Below are positions 8,060 to 15,865 of a DNA stretch of 64,000 nt, piece after piece. Position numbers and translations under genes: made by a program. The notes beneath the pieces were generated by a model that was not told where the DNA came from, made no database searches, and worked only from the letters and a program-made list of their open reading frames with translations. Within the stretch, counting starts at the first letter, position 1; the number at the start of each line of letters is the position of its first letter. Source of the DNA: Kitasatospora phosalacinea (lineage in GTDB: Bacteria > Actinomycetota > Actinomycetes > Streptomycetales > Streptomycetaceae); NCBI RefSeq assembly GCF_000717185.1, contig NZ_JNYE01000015.1:46134-110133 (forward strand). The letters are read 5' to 3'.

Positions 8060-8088
8060 GTCCCGATCCGTCCTGCTTGGAGCACGCC

Positions 8089-9264
8089 ATGACCGTCCAC
8101 CCCGCCGGTGGCAGCGCCGTCCGTCCCCTCTCCCCCGAACAGCTCGCCCGTGACCTCGCCGTCCGCGACCTGACCGATCCGGCCGCCGGGCCGCACGCCC
8201 TGCAGCTGGTCGTCGACCTCGCGGTGCGGGCGCTGGCCGGGCGTTGGGGCTGCCCGGTGCGGGTGCACCGGGGCGAGCGGGTGGTGACCGTCGCCGACAA
8301 CTACGACCACCTCAACTACCGCGGTGACGACATCACCCGGGACGCCCGCTACACCCGGTACGTCGACGACCGGCGGATGCTGCGCAGCCACTCCAGCGCG
8401 CTGGTCCCGGGCGCGCTGCGGGCCCTCGCCGCGCGGGCGGCGGCCGGGGAGGCGCCGGAGGCGGTGCTGCTGGCCTGCCCGGGCCTGGTGTACCGGCGCG
8501 ACAGCATCGACCGGCTGCACAGCGGCACCCCGCACCAGCTGGACCTGTGGTACCTGACCCGCCGCCCGGTCCCGGCCGGGCCGGCTGACCTGACCGGGAT
8601 GATCGCCGCGCTCGCGGAGGCGCTGCTGCCGGGGGCGGAGTACCGCACCGAGGAGCGCGTCCACCCGTACACCCTGGCGGGGCGTCAACTGGACGTCGCG
8701 GCGGGCGGGGAGGGCGAGTGGGTGGAGGTCGCCGAGTGCGGGCTCGCGCACCCCGAGGTGCTGGCGGGGGCCGGGCTGGGGCCGGAGTGGAGCGGGCTGG
8801 CGCTCGGCATGGGGCTGGACCGGGTGCTGATGCTGCTCAAGGGCGTCCCGGACATCCGCCTGCTGCGCTCCGCGGACCCCGCCGTGGCCGCCCAGCTCAC
8901 CGACCTCGCCCCGTACCGGCCGGTCTCCGCGCTGCCCGCGGTCCGCCGCGACCTGTCCGTCGCGGTGGACGGCGCCGACCTCGCCGAGGACCTCGGCGAC
9001 CGCGTCCGGGACGCCCTCGGTGCGGACGCGGACTGCGTGGAGACCGTCGAGGTGCTCTCCAGCACCCCCTGCCGCGTCCTGCCCCCGCAGGCCCTGGCCC
9101 GGCTCGGCGCCCGCCCGGACCAGCACAACCTGCTGGTCAAGGTCGTCCTGCGCGACCTGCACCGCACCCTCACCGACGCGGACGCCAACGCCCTGCGCGA
9201 CCGCGTCTACGCCGCCCTGCACCAGGGCACCGCCCACCAGTGGGCGTCCAGCACGGCCCCCTGA
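8089..9264 (+). CDS. PheS-like orphan class II aminoacyl-tRNA synthetase-type ligase with FDX-ACB domain
   Basis: A 391-residue protein combining a class II synthetase catalytic core with a C-terminal FDX-ACB/anticodon-binding domain (about 290-391, starting PAVRRDLSVAVDG). The core keeps PheRS-alpha motifs: VEVAECGLAHPEVL (about residues 213-226) and the motif 3 stretch ALGMGLDRVLMLLKGVPDIRLL (about 238-259). It is shorter than bacterial PheS, has no coiled-coil N-terminus, and no pheT lies beside it. That layout resembles monomeric mitochondrial PheRS and a PheS-related ligase family of unknown role that I recall from actinomycetes (annotated as a mystery ligase, SrmL). It probably activates a carboxylate with ATP. 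GGAG is 6 nt before the ATG. Confidence 0.75.
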   Translation: MTVHPAGGSAVRPLSPEQLARDLAVRDLTDPAAGPHALQLVVDLAVRALAGRWGCPVRVHRGERVVTVADNYDHLNYRGDDITRDARYTRYVDDRRMLRSHSSALVPGALRALAARAAAGEAPEAVLLACPGLVYRRDSIDRLHSGTPHQLDLWYLTRRPVPAGPADLTGMIAALAEALLPGAEYRTEERVHPYTLAGRQLDVAAGGEGEWVEVAECGLAHPEVLAGAGLGPEWSGLALGMGLDRVLMLLKGVPDIRLLRSADPAVAAQLTDLAPYRPVSALPAVRRDLSVAVDGADLAEDLGDRVRDALGADADCVETVEVLSSTPCRVLPPQALARLGARPDQHNLLVKVVLRDLHRTLTDADANALRDRVYAALHQGTAHQWASSTAP

Positions 9265-9589
9265 CGGCCCGCTCGTGATCGGCAGCACCCGGAAGGAGGC
9301 GGTGCTGCCGCTCCGCTCGGCGATCAGCGCGCTCGCGTGGAACCGTGCCGCCCGTGACGTTGCGCGACCATTTCAACAACGCGCGTGAGCTGCGCGTTCG
9401 GCGGGAACTCCACTACTGAGACGCCGGGTGGTGGCCTTTCCGGGAGCGGAGCCACCTGTTCCGAGGAGGATTTCCGTGGCACCGCAGAAAGCCCCGTCCG
9501 GGAAGCCGACCGGGATCGGCGGCGCACCGCCGCCGCCGCCCGGTCCGGCCAATCCGCCGCCACCGCACGGGAGGTGACCGGGCGGCCCG
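9265..9589. other. 325-bp intergenic region with one small reading frame
   Basis: Apart from the 33-codon Pro-rich frame annotated at 9476-9577, no gene is supported. A possible 21-codon frame starts at a GTG near 9355 (VTLRDHFNNARELRV...) without a ribosome-binding site. The TTGCGCGACC...ACGCGCG segment around 9361-9386 is mildly palindromic. Confidence 0.4.
9476..9577 (+). CDS. 33-residue Pro/Gly-rich peptide
   Basis: GTG at 9476 is preceded at 8 nt by a perfect GAGGAGG. The frame encodes MAPQKAPSGKPTGIGG followed by a run of Pro (APPPPPGPANPPPP) and ends HGR. It lies between the PheS-like ligase gene and a convergent GNAT gene, separated from the latter by 12 nt. Too short for family assignment. 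The strong ribosome-binding site is the main argument that it is translated. Confidence 0.4.
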   Translation: MAPQKAPSGKPTGIGGAPPPPPGPANPPPPHGR

Positions 9590-10213
9590 TCACTTCCGGT
9601 AGCGGGCGACGCGCTCCTGGAGGGCGGCCTTGACCTGCGGCCACTCGTCGTCGGTGATCGAGAAGATCGCGGCGTCCCGCAGGCGGCCGTCCTCGCCGGG
9701 GGCCCAGGAGCGCGACCAGTTGCGCAGGACGCCCTCGAAGCGGGCGCCGACGGAGGCGATGGCGGCGCGGGAGCGTTCGTTGCGGGCGTCGGTCTTGAGG
9801 TCGACCCGGCGGACGCCCAGCTGTTCGAAGGCGTGCTGGAACAGGAGCAGTTTCGCCTCGGCGTTGACGCCGGTGCCCTGGGCGGAGGCGGCGAGCCAGG
9901 TGAAGCCGACCTCGACGGCGTACAGGATGTCGGTGTCGAGGAGGGTCCGCGGCTCCCAGAGGGCGGTGGCGCCGACGGCCCGGCCGGTGGCCCGGGAGAT
10001 CTGCGCGTACGGGGCGAGTCGGCCGGTGGCGACGCGGCCGTGCTGGGTGTCGATGTAGTCGGCGACCTCGTCGGCGCGCGGTACCCAGGTGAACCCGTAG
10101 CTGCTGCGGCCCTCCTCCGCGGCCTGCGCCAGCTCCGCGGCGTGCCGCTGCTCCAGCGGCTCCAGCCGCACCAGGGCGCCCTCCAGCACGGGGCCCTCCA
10201 ACCGGTATCCCAT
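9590..10213 (-). CDS. GNAT family N-acetyltransferase (RimJ/RimL-like)
   Basis: A 207-residue Acetyltransf_3-type protein. N-terminal [24 protein letters not shown] is the standard RimJ/L opening. The acetyl-CoA site lies around [28 protein letters not shown], and the C-terminal block [31 protein letters not shown] is characteristic. It probably acetylates an N-terminal amine or small molecule. The start at 10213 faces the decayed ArsR locus, with TTGTAC-type elements between them. Confidence 0.8.
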   Translation of the reverse strand: MGYRLEGPVLEGALVRLEPLEQRHAAELAQAAEEGRSSYGFTWVPRADEVADYIDTQHGRVATGRLAPYAQISRATGRAVGATALWEPRTLLDTDILYAVEVGFTWLAASAQGTGVNAEAKLLLFQHAFEQLGVRRVDLKTDARNERSRAAIASVGARFEGVLRNWSRSWAPGEDGRLRDAAIFSITDDEWPQVKAALQERVARYRK

Positions 10214-10312
10214 GACCGCTCCGTTCGTTCGGGATCTTCGTCGACAGCAGCGAACCGGCCCGGGCGGAGCGGCGTCAACGGAGTTTCGCCCCGTGGATGC
10301 CAACTCCTGGAC

Positions 10313-10357
10313 GTACAAGCCTCTTTGTACTCTGCCGTTGTACGACTCCTCTTGTAC
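10313..10357. promoter_or_regulatory. TTGTAC operator array
   Basis: GTACAA (10313-10318) and TTGTAC (10325-10330) form an inverted repeat with 6-bp arms. Two more TTGTAC copies follow at 10338-10343 and 10352-10357, at 13-14-bp intervals. The array sits between the divergent GNAT gene and the ArsR pseudogene, as expected for an autoregulatory ArsR-type site or overlapping promoters. Confidence 0.55.
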
Positions 10358-10366
10358 GCTCCCGGC

Positions 10367-10666
10367 ACGACCGACGAACTCCCCGCCGCCCGGCGGATAT
10401 CCGACGCGCTCGCGCCCTCCGCCCTCGCCCATCCGCCCCGGCGGCGGCTGCTGGACCTGCCGAAGGTGCACGGCCCGGCCACGGTCGGCCTGCTGGCCGA
10501 GTGCTCGGGTGAGGCGGTGGGCAGTGCCTGCCACCACCTGCGGGTGCCGGCGAAGGCCGAACTGATCGAAGAGGCACCGGAGTTGGCGCGGGACCGGCGG
10601 GAGCGCCGGGAGCGGCGGGGCCGCTCCCGTCCCAGGGCGGTCCCGCCGCTCGCGGGGTGGGGGTGA
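10367..10666 (+). pseudogene. Decayed ArsR/HTH_20 family regulator
   Basis: The frame reads [49 protein letters not shown]..., split here for length. It matches the start of actinobacterial winged-helix regulators (ISD..LRALAHPLR..LL..L..HGPATA..LA). The next part ([29 protein letters not shown]) covers the recognition helix and wing. The expected start codon is missing, several helix Leu residues are now Pro, and the C-terminal domain after RERR is lost. I call it a pseudogene of an ArsR-like repressor. Confidence 0.65.
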
Positions 10667-10670
10667 ATCG

Positions 10671-11402
10671 TCAGGGCTGGGTGCTGAGTTGGGCGAGGGT
10701 GGCGAGGAACTCGGTCTCGGCGGCGGTCTTGTCGAGGCCGAGGGAGGTGAGGACGCCGTCGCCCGCCTCGTGCTCGAGGAGGGCGAGCAGCAGGTGCTCG
10801 GTGCCGACGTAGTTGTGGCCGAGGCGGAGGGCCTCGCGCATGGTGAGTTCGAGGACCTTCTTGGAGCCCGCGTCGTAGGGGACGAGTTCGGGGACCTCCG
10901 CGGCGGCGGGCGGCAGCGCGGCCAGGGCGGCGGTCCGGACGGTGTCGAGGGGGACGCCGCTGGTGACGACGTACGCGGCGGCGAGGCCCTCGGGTTCGGT
11001 GAGCAGGCCGAGGAGCAGGTGTTCGGGGCGGACCTCGTCGTGGCGGGCGTCCTTGGCGGCCTGGTGGGCGGCCATCACGACGTTGCGGGCGCGCGGGGTG
11101 AAGCGGTTGAAGCCCTGGGCGGTGTCGATGTCGCCGACCTCGCCCGGGCCCTTGGGGACGAAGCGCTTCTGGGCGGCCTGGCGGGTGACGCCCATGCTGC
11201 GGCCGATGTCGGTCCAGGACGCGCCGGAGCGGCGGGCCTGGTCGACGAAGTGGCCGATCAGGTGGTCGGCGACGTCGCCGAGGTGGTCGGCGACCAGCAC
11301 CGCGCTGGAGAGTTGGTCGAGCGTTTCGGAGTGCGACTTCTTGATGCCCTCGATCAGGTCGTCGAGCCGGATGGAGGGCTTCGCGCCGGAGGTGTCTGCC
11401 AT
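10671..11402 (-). CDS. HTH plus double Clp N-terminal domain protein
   Basis: A 243-residue protein with a helix-turn-helix ([21 protein letters not shown], residues 61-81) followed by two Clp_N repeats (about 96-165 and 170-240, with [32 protein letters not shown] and [19 protein letters not shown]). Clp_N domains bind substrates or adaptors in ClpC/ClpA, but this protein has no AAA+ domain. The HTH suggests it links the Clp protease system to transcription. TAGGGT lies 6 nt before its ATG (leaderless). The adjacent palindrome suggests autoregulation. Confidence 0.8.
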   Translation of the reverse strand: MADTSGAKPSIRLDDLIEGIKKSHSETLDQLSSAVLVADHLGDVADHLIGHFVDQARRSGASWTDIGRSMGVTRQAAQKRFVPKGPGEVGDIDTAQGFNRFTPRARNVVMAAHQAAKDARHDEVRPEHLLLGLLTEPEGLAAAYVVTSGVPLDTVRTAALAALPPAAAEVPELVPYDAGSKKVLELTMREALRLGHNYVGTEHLLLALLEHEAGDGVLTSLGLDKTAAETEFLATLAQLSTQP

Positions 11403-11414
11403 GAGGCAACCCTA

Positions 11415-11455
11415 GGTTGACAGTCACAGGGGTGTCAACCACGGGTTGACACCCC
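11415..11455. promoter_or_regulatory. GGTTGACA operator cluster with 12-bp-arm palindrome
   Basis: A perfect inverted repeat, 11429-11440 with 11444-11455 (12-bp arms, 3-bp centre ACG), is built around GGTTGACA. A third GGTTGACA copy is at 11415-11422. On the minus strand the TTGACA at 11438-11433 is an ideal -35, 18 bp from TAGGGT (11414-11409), so bound protein would cover the promoter of the Clp_N gene. Confidence 0.7.
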
Positions 11456-11595
11456 CGGGTGCGGCCGATTCCTACTCGCTGGTAGGGGTGTTTCGGCCGA
11501 GTTCACCCTTCGGCCGCCCGCTGTCTTGTCCACGTCACGGAAGCCCGAGTTGGATGCACGGCATCGACCGGCCCTCCTCGCCCACCGGAGCCTCC

Positions 11596-12624
11596 ATGCC
11601 CCTCCCTCGCACGGCCCACGCCGCCCGCGCCGCCGCCGCACTCGCCCTCGCCGCAGCCCTGGCGACGTCCACCCAGGCCGTCACCGCAGCCGCCGCGCCT
11701 GCCGGGGCCGTGCCTGCCGGGACCTCGTCCGCCGGGGCCGTGTCCGCCACCGTCGCCCCGCTGGACGTGCTCAGCTACAACACCTTCCTGATGAGCACCT
11801 CGCTGTACCCGAACTGGGGCCAGGCGCAGCGCGCGCAGGCCATCGCGGGTGCGGACTTCTTCCGGGGCCACGACGTGGTGGTGCTGCAGGAGGCGTTCGA
11901 CAACGCGGCCTCGGACGCGCTGGCGGCGAAGGCGGCGGACGCCTACCCGTACCGCACCCCGGTGGTGGGCCGCTCGACCTCCGGGTGGGACGCCACGTCC
12001 GGCGGCTACAGCGGCGCGACGCCGGAGGACGGCGGGGTGCTGCTGCTGAGCAGGTGGCCGGTCCTGCGCAAGGAGCAGTACGTGTTCGAGGACGCGTGCG
12101 GTGCGGACTGGTGGTCCAACAAGGGGTTCGTCTACGCGCAGATCAACGTGGCCGGGCAGCTCACCCACGTGGTCGGCACGCACCTGCAGTCCACCGACCC
12201 CGGCTGCGCGAGCGGGCAGGCCGCGGACGTCCGGGCGGAGCAGTTGCAGGCGGTGCGGGCGTTCCTGGACGCGAAGCGGATCCCGGCGGACCAGCCGGTG
12301 GTGCTGGCGGGCGACCTGAACGTCGACTCGCACGGCGACGAGTACCCGGCGCTGCTGGCCAACGGCAACCTGGCCCCGGCGACGGCCCGCACCGGCTGGG
12401 CGGACTCCTTCGACACCGTCGACAACTCGATCGCGGCCTACCGGTACCCGGGCGAGCCGGCCGAGGACCTGGACTACGTGCTGTACCGCGCCGACCACGC
12501 CCGCCCGCAGCAGTACACCAACACGGTGCACCGCTTCCACTCCGCGCCGTGGACGGTGAGCAGTTGGGGCACCTCGTACACGTACACCGACCTGTCGGAC
12601 CACTACCCGCTGCTGGCGGGCTGA
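11596..12624 (+). CDS. Secreted sphingomyelinase-like endonuclease/exonuclease/phosphatase family enzyme
   Basis: A 342-residue exported phosphodiesterase. An Ala-rich signal peptide covers about residues 1-34. The mature enzyme has the DNase I-like metal motifs: LSYNTF (N62), VVLQEAF (E99), NKGFVYAQI, THVVGTHLQST, GDLNVDSHGDEY (D240, N242) and the terminal LSDHYPLL (His near residue 337). Organisation matches bacterial neutral sphingomyelinase C and related phospholipases. ATG at 11596 has CGGAG 6 nt upstream; ATG at 11554 would add 14 residues. Ends at a 17-bp terminator stem. Confidence 0.8.
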   Translation: MPLPRTAHAARAAAALALAAALATSTQAVTAAAAPAGAVPAGTSSAGAVSATVAPLDVLSYNTFLMSTSLYPNWGQAQRAQAIAGADFFRGHDVVVLQEAFDNAASDALAAKAADAYPYRTPVVGRSTSGWDATSGGYSGATPEDGGVLLLSRWPVLRKEQYVFEDACGADWWSNKGFVYAQINVAGQLTHVVGTHLQSTDPGCASGQAADVRAEQLQAVRAFLDAKRIPADQPVVLAGDLNVDSHGDEYPALLANGNLAPATARTGWADSFDTVDNSIAAYRYPGEPAEDLDYVLYRADHARPQQYTNTVHRFHSAPWTVSSWGTSYTYTDLSDHYPLLAG

Positions 12625-12640
12625 GGCCCCGGGAACGGCC

Positions 12641-12682
12641 GGACGCCGCCCGCCCGGGGGGAGTTCCGGGCGGGCGGCGTCC
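12641..12682. terminator. Strong terminator hairpin
   Basis: Perfect 17-bp stem (12641-12657 with 12666-12682), 8-nt loop GGGGAGTT. It follows the sphingomyelinase-like gene by 16 nt and serves the convergent VOC/AraC operon as well. Confidence 0.85.
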
Positions 12683-12746
12683 TTGCGGGCGGCGGGTACC
12701 ACCGGCCGCGGGTACTACCCGCCGCGGGGGCTACCGGCCGCGGGGG

Positions 12747-13160
12747 CTACTGACGGGGCTGGGCGAAGCGGACCATGTTGCCGGCCGGGTCGCGGAAGGC
12801 GCAGTCGCGGACGCCGTAGGGCTGGTCCATCGGCTCCTGGAGCACGTCGGCCCCGGTGGCGCGGATCTTCTCGAAGGTGGCGTCGCAGTCGGGGGTGCGG
12901 AAGTTGACGGCGCGCAGCAGGCCCTTGGCGAGCAGTTCGGCGGCGGCCTGGCGGTCGGCGTCGGTGGCGCCGGGGTCGGCGACCGGGGGTTCGAGCACGA
13001 CCTCGACCTCGGGCTGGGCGGCCGAGCCGAGGGTGACCCAGCGCATCCCCTCGAAGCCGACGTCGTTGCGCACCTCCAGGCCGAGGGCGTCGCGGTAGAA
13101 GCCGAGGGCGGCGTCGTGGTCGTCGACGGCGATGAAGCACTGCGAGAGCTTGATGTCCAT
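12747..13160 (-). CDS. VOC family (glyoxalase/bleomycin-resistance fold) protein
   Basis: A 137-residue member of the vicinal oxygen chelate superfamily. Paired beta-alpha-beta-beta-beta modules start at MDIKLSQCFIAVDDHDAALGFY and at AVNFRTPDCDATFEKIRATGADVLQEP. It ends with PYGVRDCAFRDPAGNMVRF, the usual metal-ligand strand. Family members include glyoxalases, dioxygenases and antibiotic-binding proteins. It is 10 nt downstream of the AraC regulator gene and surely co-transcribed with it, a recurring AraC-VOC pair in actinomycetes. Confidence 0.85.
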   Translation of the reverse strand: MDIKLSQCFIAVDDHDAALGFYRDALGLEVRNDVGFEGMRWVTLGSAAQPEVEVVLEPPVADPGATDADRQAAAELLAKGLLRAVNFRTPDCDATFEKIRATGADVLQEPMDQPYGVRDCAFRDPAGNMVRFAQPRQ

Positions 13161-13170
13161 GCCCCCGACG

Positions 13171-13638
13171 CTACTGATCGGCGGCGGCTTGCGCTTCTCC
13201 GTTCCTGATCTCCTGCCCCGCGTCCCGTTCCGGGCGGCCGGTGCCGGTGCCGCGGATCGGGCGGGTCAGGTACATCGCGACGCAGGCGGTGATGTGCTCG
13301 GCGGCGCTGTGGTCGCGGGCCCGGTAGGCGCTGGGGCTCTCGCCGACGAGTTCGGTGAAGCGGGTGCTGAAGGAGCCCAGCGAGGTACAGCCGACGGCCA
13401 TGCAGACGTCGGTGACGGAGAGGTCGCCGCGGCGCAGCAGGGTCTTGGCGCGTTCGATGCGGCGGGTCATCAGGTAGCTGTAGGGGGTTTCGCCGTACGC
13501 GGCGCGGAAACTGCGCTGGAAGTGGCCGACGGACATCAGGGCGACCTTGGCGAGGGCCGCGACGTCCAGTGGTTCGGCGTAGTCGCGGTCCATGGTGTCG
13601 CGGGCCTTGCGGAGGCGTTTGAGGTCGTCGATCTGCAC
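13171..13638 (-). CDS. AraC family transcriptional regulator
   Basis: A 155-residue regulator consisting mostly of the two-helix-turn-helix AraC domain (about residues 10-105): DVAALAKVALMSVGHFQRSFRAAYGETPYSYL, then RIERAKTLLRRGDLSVTDVCMAVGCTSLGSFSTRFTELVGESPSAYR split across the second HTH. No N-terminal sensor domain precedes it; a short C-terminal tail follows. GTG at 13638 gives VQIDDLKRL. It is the first gene of the operon with the downstream VOC protein, which it probably regulates. Confidence 0.85.
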   Translation of the reverse strand: MQIDDLKRLRKARDTMDRDYAEPLDVAALAKVALMSVGHFQRSFRAAYGETPYSYLMTRRIERAKTLLRRGDLSVTDVCMAVGCTSLGSFSTRFTELVGESPSAYRARDHSAAEHITACVAMYLTRPIRGTGTGRPERDAGQEIRNGEAQAAADQ

Positions 13639-13849
13639 GGCGCCCAGGGTAGCCGGGCGGTCGGACGGACAGGCGGTGGGGCGGGCAGCCGAAAGGCCAA
13701 AGGCCAAAGGCCAAAAGGGCGGGTGGAGGGGCGAGGGGACGGTGGGGGCAAGACGATGATCTGCCTACCGTTCATCGCATTCCGGAACGGGCGTGGCATT
13801 CGGGTGAGTTGCGGGTGGGTCGGATTCCCGTTCGCGGTTTTCCCGCTGC

Positions 13850-13855
13850 TAGCTT
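13850..13855 (+). promoter_or_regulatory. Probable -10 element for tRNA-Cys
   Basis: TAGCTT, 21 nt upstream of the tRNA 5' end, within an unusually AT-rich patch. TTCCCG at 13825-13830 is the best -35 candidate (19-bp spacer). Confidence 0.4.
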
Positions 13856-13876
13856 TTGAGTCACGCGAGGGAGCCG

Positions 13877-13947
13877 GGTGGAGTGGCCGAGAGGCGAGGC
13901 AACGGCTTGCAGGGCCGTGTACATGGGTTCGATTCCTGTCTCCACCT
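13877..13947 (+). tRNA. tRNA-Cys (anticodon GCA)
   Basis: The 71-nt sequence folds as a cloverleaf. The 7-bp acceptor stem is perfect (GGTGGAG with CTCCACC), the D stem is GCC/GGC, the anticodon stem ACGGC/GCCGT is perfect, the variable loop is GTAC, and the T arm ATGGG/CCTGT has two wobble pairs. The anticodon loop is TTGCAGG with GCA at 13909-13911. The discriminator is U and CCA is not encoded. Positions 37 and 38 are both G, unlike the usual A37/A38 of Cys tRNAs. Confidence 0.85.
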
Positions 13948-14015
13948 CCTCGCTCCCCTCGATCGTCCGCCCCCGCCCGGTTGGCCGGGCGGCAGTCGAG
14001 GAAGGAGTGGCCCTG

Positions 14016-15413
14016 ATGGCCATCGCCACCGTCAATCCGGCCGACGGCCGCACCGTCGAGGTCTTCGATCCGCTGGACGAGGCCGCCGTGGAGCGCCGGT
14101 TGGCCCGGGCCCAGTCGGCGTTCGAGTCCTGGCGGCTCACCACGTTCGCACACCGCGCCGAACTGATGCACCGGGCCGCCGAGTTGCTCGACCAGGCGAA
14201 TGACAAGGTCGCCCGGACGATGACCCTGGAGATGGGCAAGCCGCTGGCGCAGGCCCGGGCCGAGGCGGCGAAGTGCGCGAAGGCGATGCGCTGGTACGCG
14301 GACCGGGCCGAGGCGCTGCTCGCCGACGAGCACCCGGCCGCGGAGGACGTGCAGGACTCGGGCGGGGTGTCGGCGTTCGTCCGGTACCGGCCGCTGGGGC
14401 CGGTGCTGGCCGTGATGCCGTGGAACTTCCCGTTCTGGCAGGTGGTGCGGTTCGCCGCGCCCGCGCTGATGGCGGGCAACGTGGGCCTGCTGAAGCACGC
14501 CTCGAACGTGCCGCGGACGGCGCTCGCGCTGGAGGAGTTGTTCGCCCGGGCCGGGTTCCCGCAGGGCTGCTTCCAGACGCTGCTGATCGGCTCGTCCGCG
14601 GTGGAGGCGGTGATCCGGGACGAGCGGGTCGTGGCGGTGACGCTGACCGGCAGCGAGGGCGCGGGCCGGTCGGTGGCGGCGGTCGCCGGGGACGAGATCA
14701 AGAAGACGGTGCTGGAGCTGGGCGGCAGCGACCCGTTCCTGGTGCTGCCCTCGGCGGACGTGGCGGCCGCGGCGGAGCGGGCGGTGACGGCGCGGGTGCA
14801 GAACAACGGGCAGTCCTGCATCGCCGCGAAGCGCTTCATCGTGCACACGGACGTGTACGAGGAGTTCCTGTCCGCGTTCACCGAACGGATGCGGGCGCTG
14901 ACGGTCGGCGACCCGGCCGCGGAGGGCACCGAGGTCGGGCCGGTGGCCACCGAGCAGGGCCGCACCGACCTGGAGGAGCTGGTCGCGGACGCGGTCGGGC
15001 ACGGCGCGTCCGTCGAGTGCGGCGGCGGCCGGCCGGACGACCCGGCGCTGGGGCGCGGCTGGTACTACCTGCCGACGGTGCTGACCGGGGTGACCCCCCG
15101 GATGCGGATCCACCGCGAGGAGGCGTTCGGCCCGGTCGCCACCGTCTACCGGGTCGCCGACCTGGACGAGGCGATCGCCGTCGCCAACGACTCGCCGTTC
15201 GGCCTGAGTTCGAACGTCTGGACCACGGACGACGCGGACCGCGAGCGGTGCGTGCGCGACCTCCGGGCGGGCGGCGTCTTCTTCAACGGCATGACGGCCT
15301 CGCACCCGGCGTTCCCGTTCGGCGGGGTCAAGCGCTCCGGCTACGGGCGGGAGCTGTCCGGTCACGGCATCCGCGAGTTCTGCAACGTCACCACGGTGTG
15401 GTCCGCGAGCTGA
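14016..15413 (+). CDS. NAD(P)-dependent aldehyde dehydrogenase (succinate-semialdehyde dehydrogenase-like)
   Basis: A 465-residue aldehyde dehydrogenase. It has MPWNFPFWQVVRFAAPAL, the NAD site TLTGSEGAGRSV, the general base in VLELGGSDPF (E234), the nucleophile in NNGQSCIAAKRF (C268) and the C-terminal FPFGGVKRSGYGRELS. Length and the GQSCIAAKRF motif fit succinate-semialdehyde dehydrogenases, which oxidise SSA to succinate in GABA breakdown. GAAGGAG lies 8 nt before the ATG. It starts 69 nt after the tRNA and ends at a 16-bp terminator stem. Confidence 0.85.
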   Translation: MAIATVNPADGRTVEVFDPLDEAAVERRLARAQSAFESWRLTTFAHRAELMHRAAELLDQANDKVARTMTLEMGKPLAQARAEAAKCAKAMRWYADRAEALLADEHPAAEDVQDSGGVSAFVRYRPLGPVLAVMPWNFPFWQVVRFAAPALMAGNVGLLKHASNVPRTALALEELFARAGFPQGCFQTLLIGSSAVEAVIRDERVVAVTLTGSEGAGRSVAAVAGDEIKKTVLELGGSDPFLVLPSADVAAAAERAVTARVQNNGQSCIAAKRFIVHTDVYEEFLSAFTERMRALTVGDPAAEGTEVGPVATEQGRTDLEELVADAVGHGASVECGGGRPDDPALGRGWYYLPTVLTGVTPRMRIHREEAFGPVATVYRVADLDEAIAVANDSPFGLSSNVWTTDDADRERCVRDLRAGGVFFNGMTASHPAFPFGGVKRSGYGRELSGHGIREFCNVTTVWSAS

Positions 15414-15452
15414 GCCACGGGCGCGGGTGCGGGCGCGAGCGCGGGAGGGCGC

Positions 15453-15493
15453 GGCGGGGCCGGTCCGGGGAGCAGCTCCGGACCGGCCCCGCC
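15453..15493. terminator. Bidirectional terminator hairpin
   Basis: Perfect 16-bp stem (15453-15468 with 15478-15493) and 9-nt loop GGAGCAGCT, between the convergent aldehyde dehydrogenase and small membrane protein genes. Confidence 0.85.
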
Positions 15494-15506
15494 GTGTTGC
15501 CGCAGG

Positions 15507-15761
15507 TCAAGCGGTGTGGGTGTGCGGGTGCGCGTGTTCGTGGCGGCCGACGAACTGGGTGACGAACGCGACGATGGTGACGGCCCACACCACCGAGAAC
15601 ACGATCAGCAGCCAGAGCTGGGTGATCTGCGCCGCGACCAGGCCGAGGCCGAGCGACAGCGCGAGCAGGAAGACCAGCGAGGAGTTGTGCTTGGCGGTCA
15701 GCCAGGCGACCAGCCGGTGGAACGGGCCGGGTCGCGGCGTTCCGGTAGCGATCGTGGACAT
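15507..15761 (-). CDS. Small two-segment membrane protein with His-rich tail
   Basis: An 84-residue protein with two hydrophobic segments (about residues 28-45 SLVFLLALSLGLGLVAAQ and 49-68 LWLLIVFSVVWAVTIVAF). Its cytosolic or periplasmic tail contains five His in HEHAHPHTHTA, a likely divalent-metal site. GGAGGTGA lies 7 nt before the ATG. It resembles small SCO-type actinobacterial membrane proteins of unknown function. The neighbouring cupin gene is divergent. Confidence 0.7.
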   Translation of the reverse strand: MSTIATGTPRPGPFHRLVAWLTAKHNSSLVFLLALSLGLGLVAAQITQLWLLIVFSVVWAVTIVAFVTQFVGRHEHAHPHTHTA

Positions 15762-15865
15762 CGCTCTCACCTCCGCAGAGTTCAACGTCCGTTCGAGTAT
15801 CCCGCTGGTCAGCGCCCCCGGCAGCCCGGGTAGCATCACGGCGAGCACCGACGAGGGGGACGTTG

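Larger units (their letters stand above)
7759..8088. other. 330-bp regulatory intergenic region upstream of the PheS-like ligase
   Basis: No conserved gene is seen. The left end holds the methyltransferase 5' region with a repeated CCCGTCGCC/CCGTTGCCCG stretch (7765-7800). The right half contains a promoter-like pair, a short reading frame and a strong hairpin, annotated separately, and looks like an mRNA leader. Confidence 0.5.

Noticed and set aside
7980..8088. T-box riboswitch before the PheS-like gene
   Set aside because: The conserved antiterminator sequence AGGGTGGNACCGCG and a specifier loop are not visible. Only a plain hairpin can be supported.
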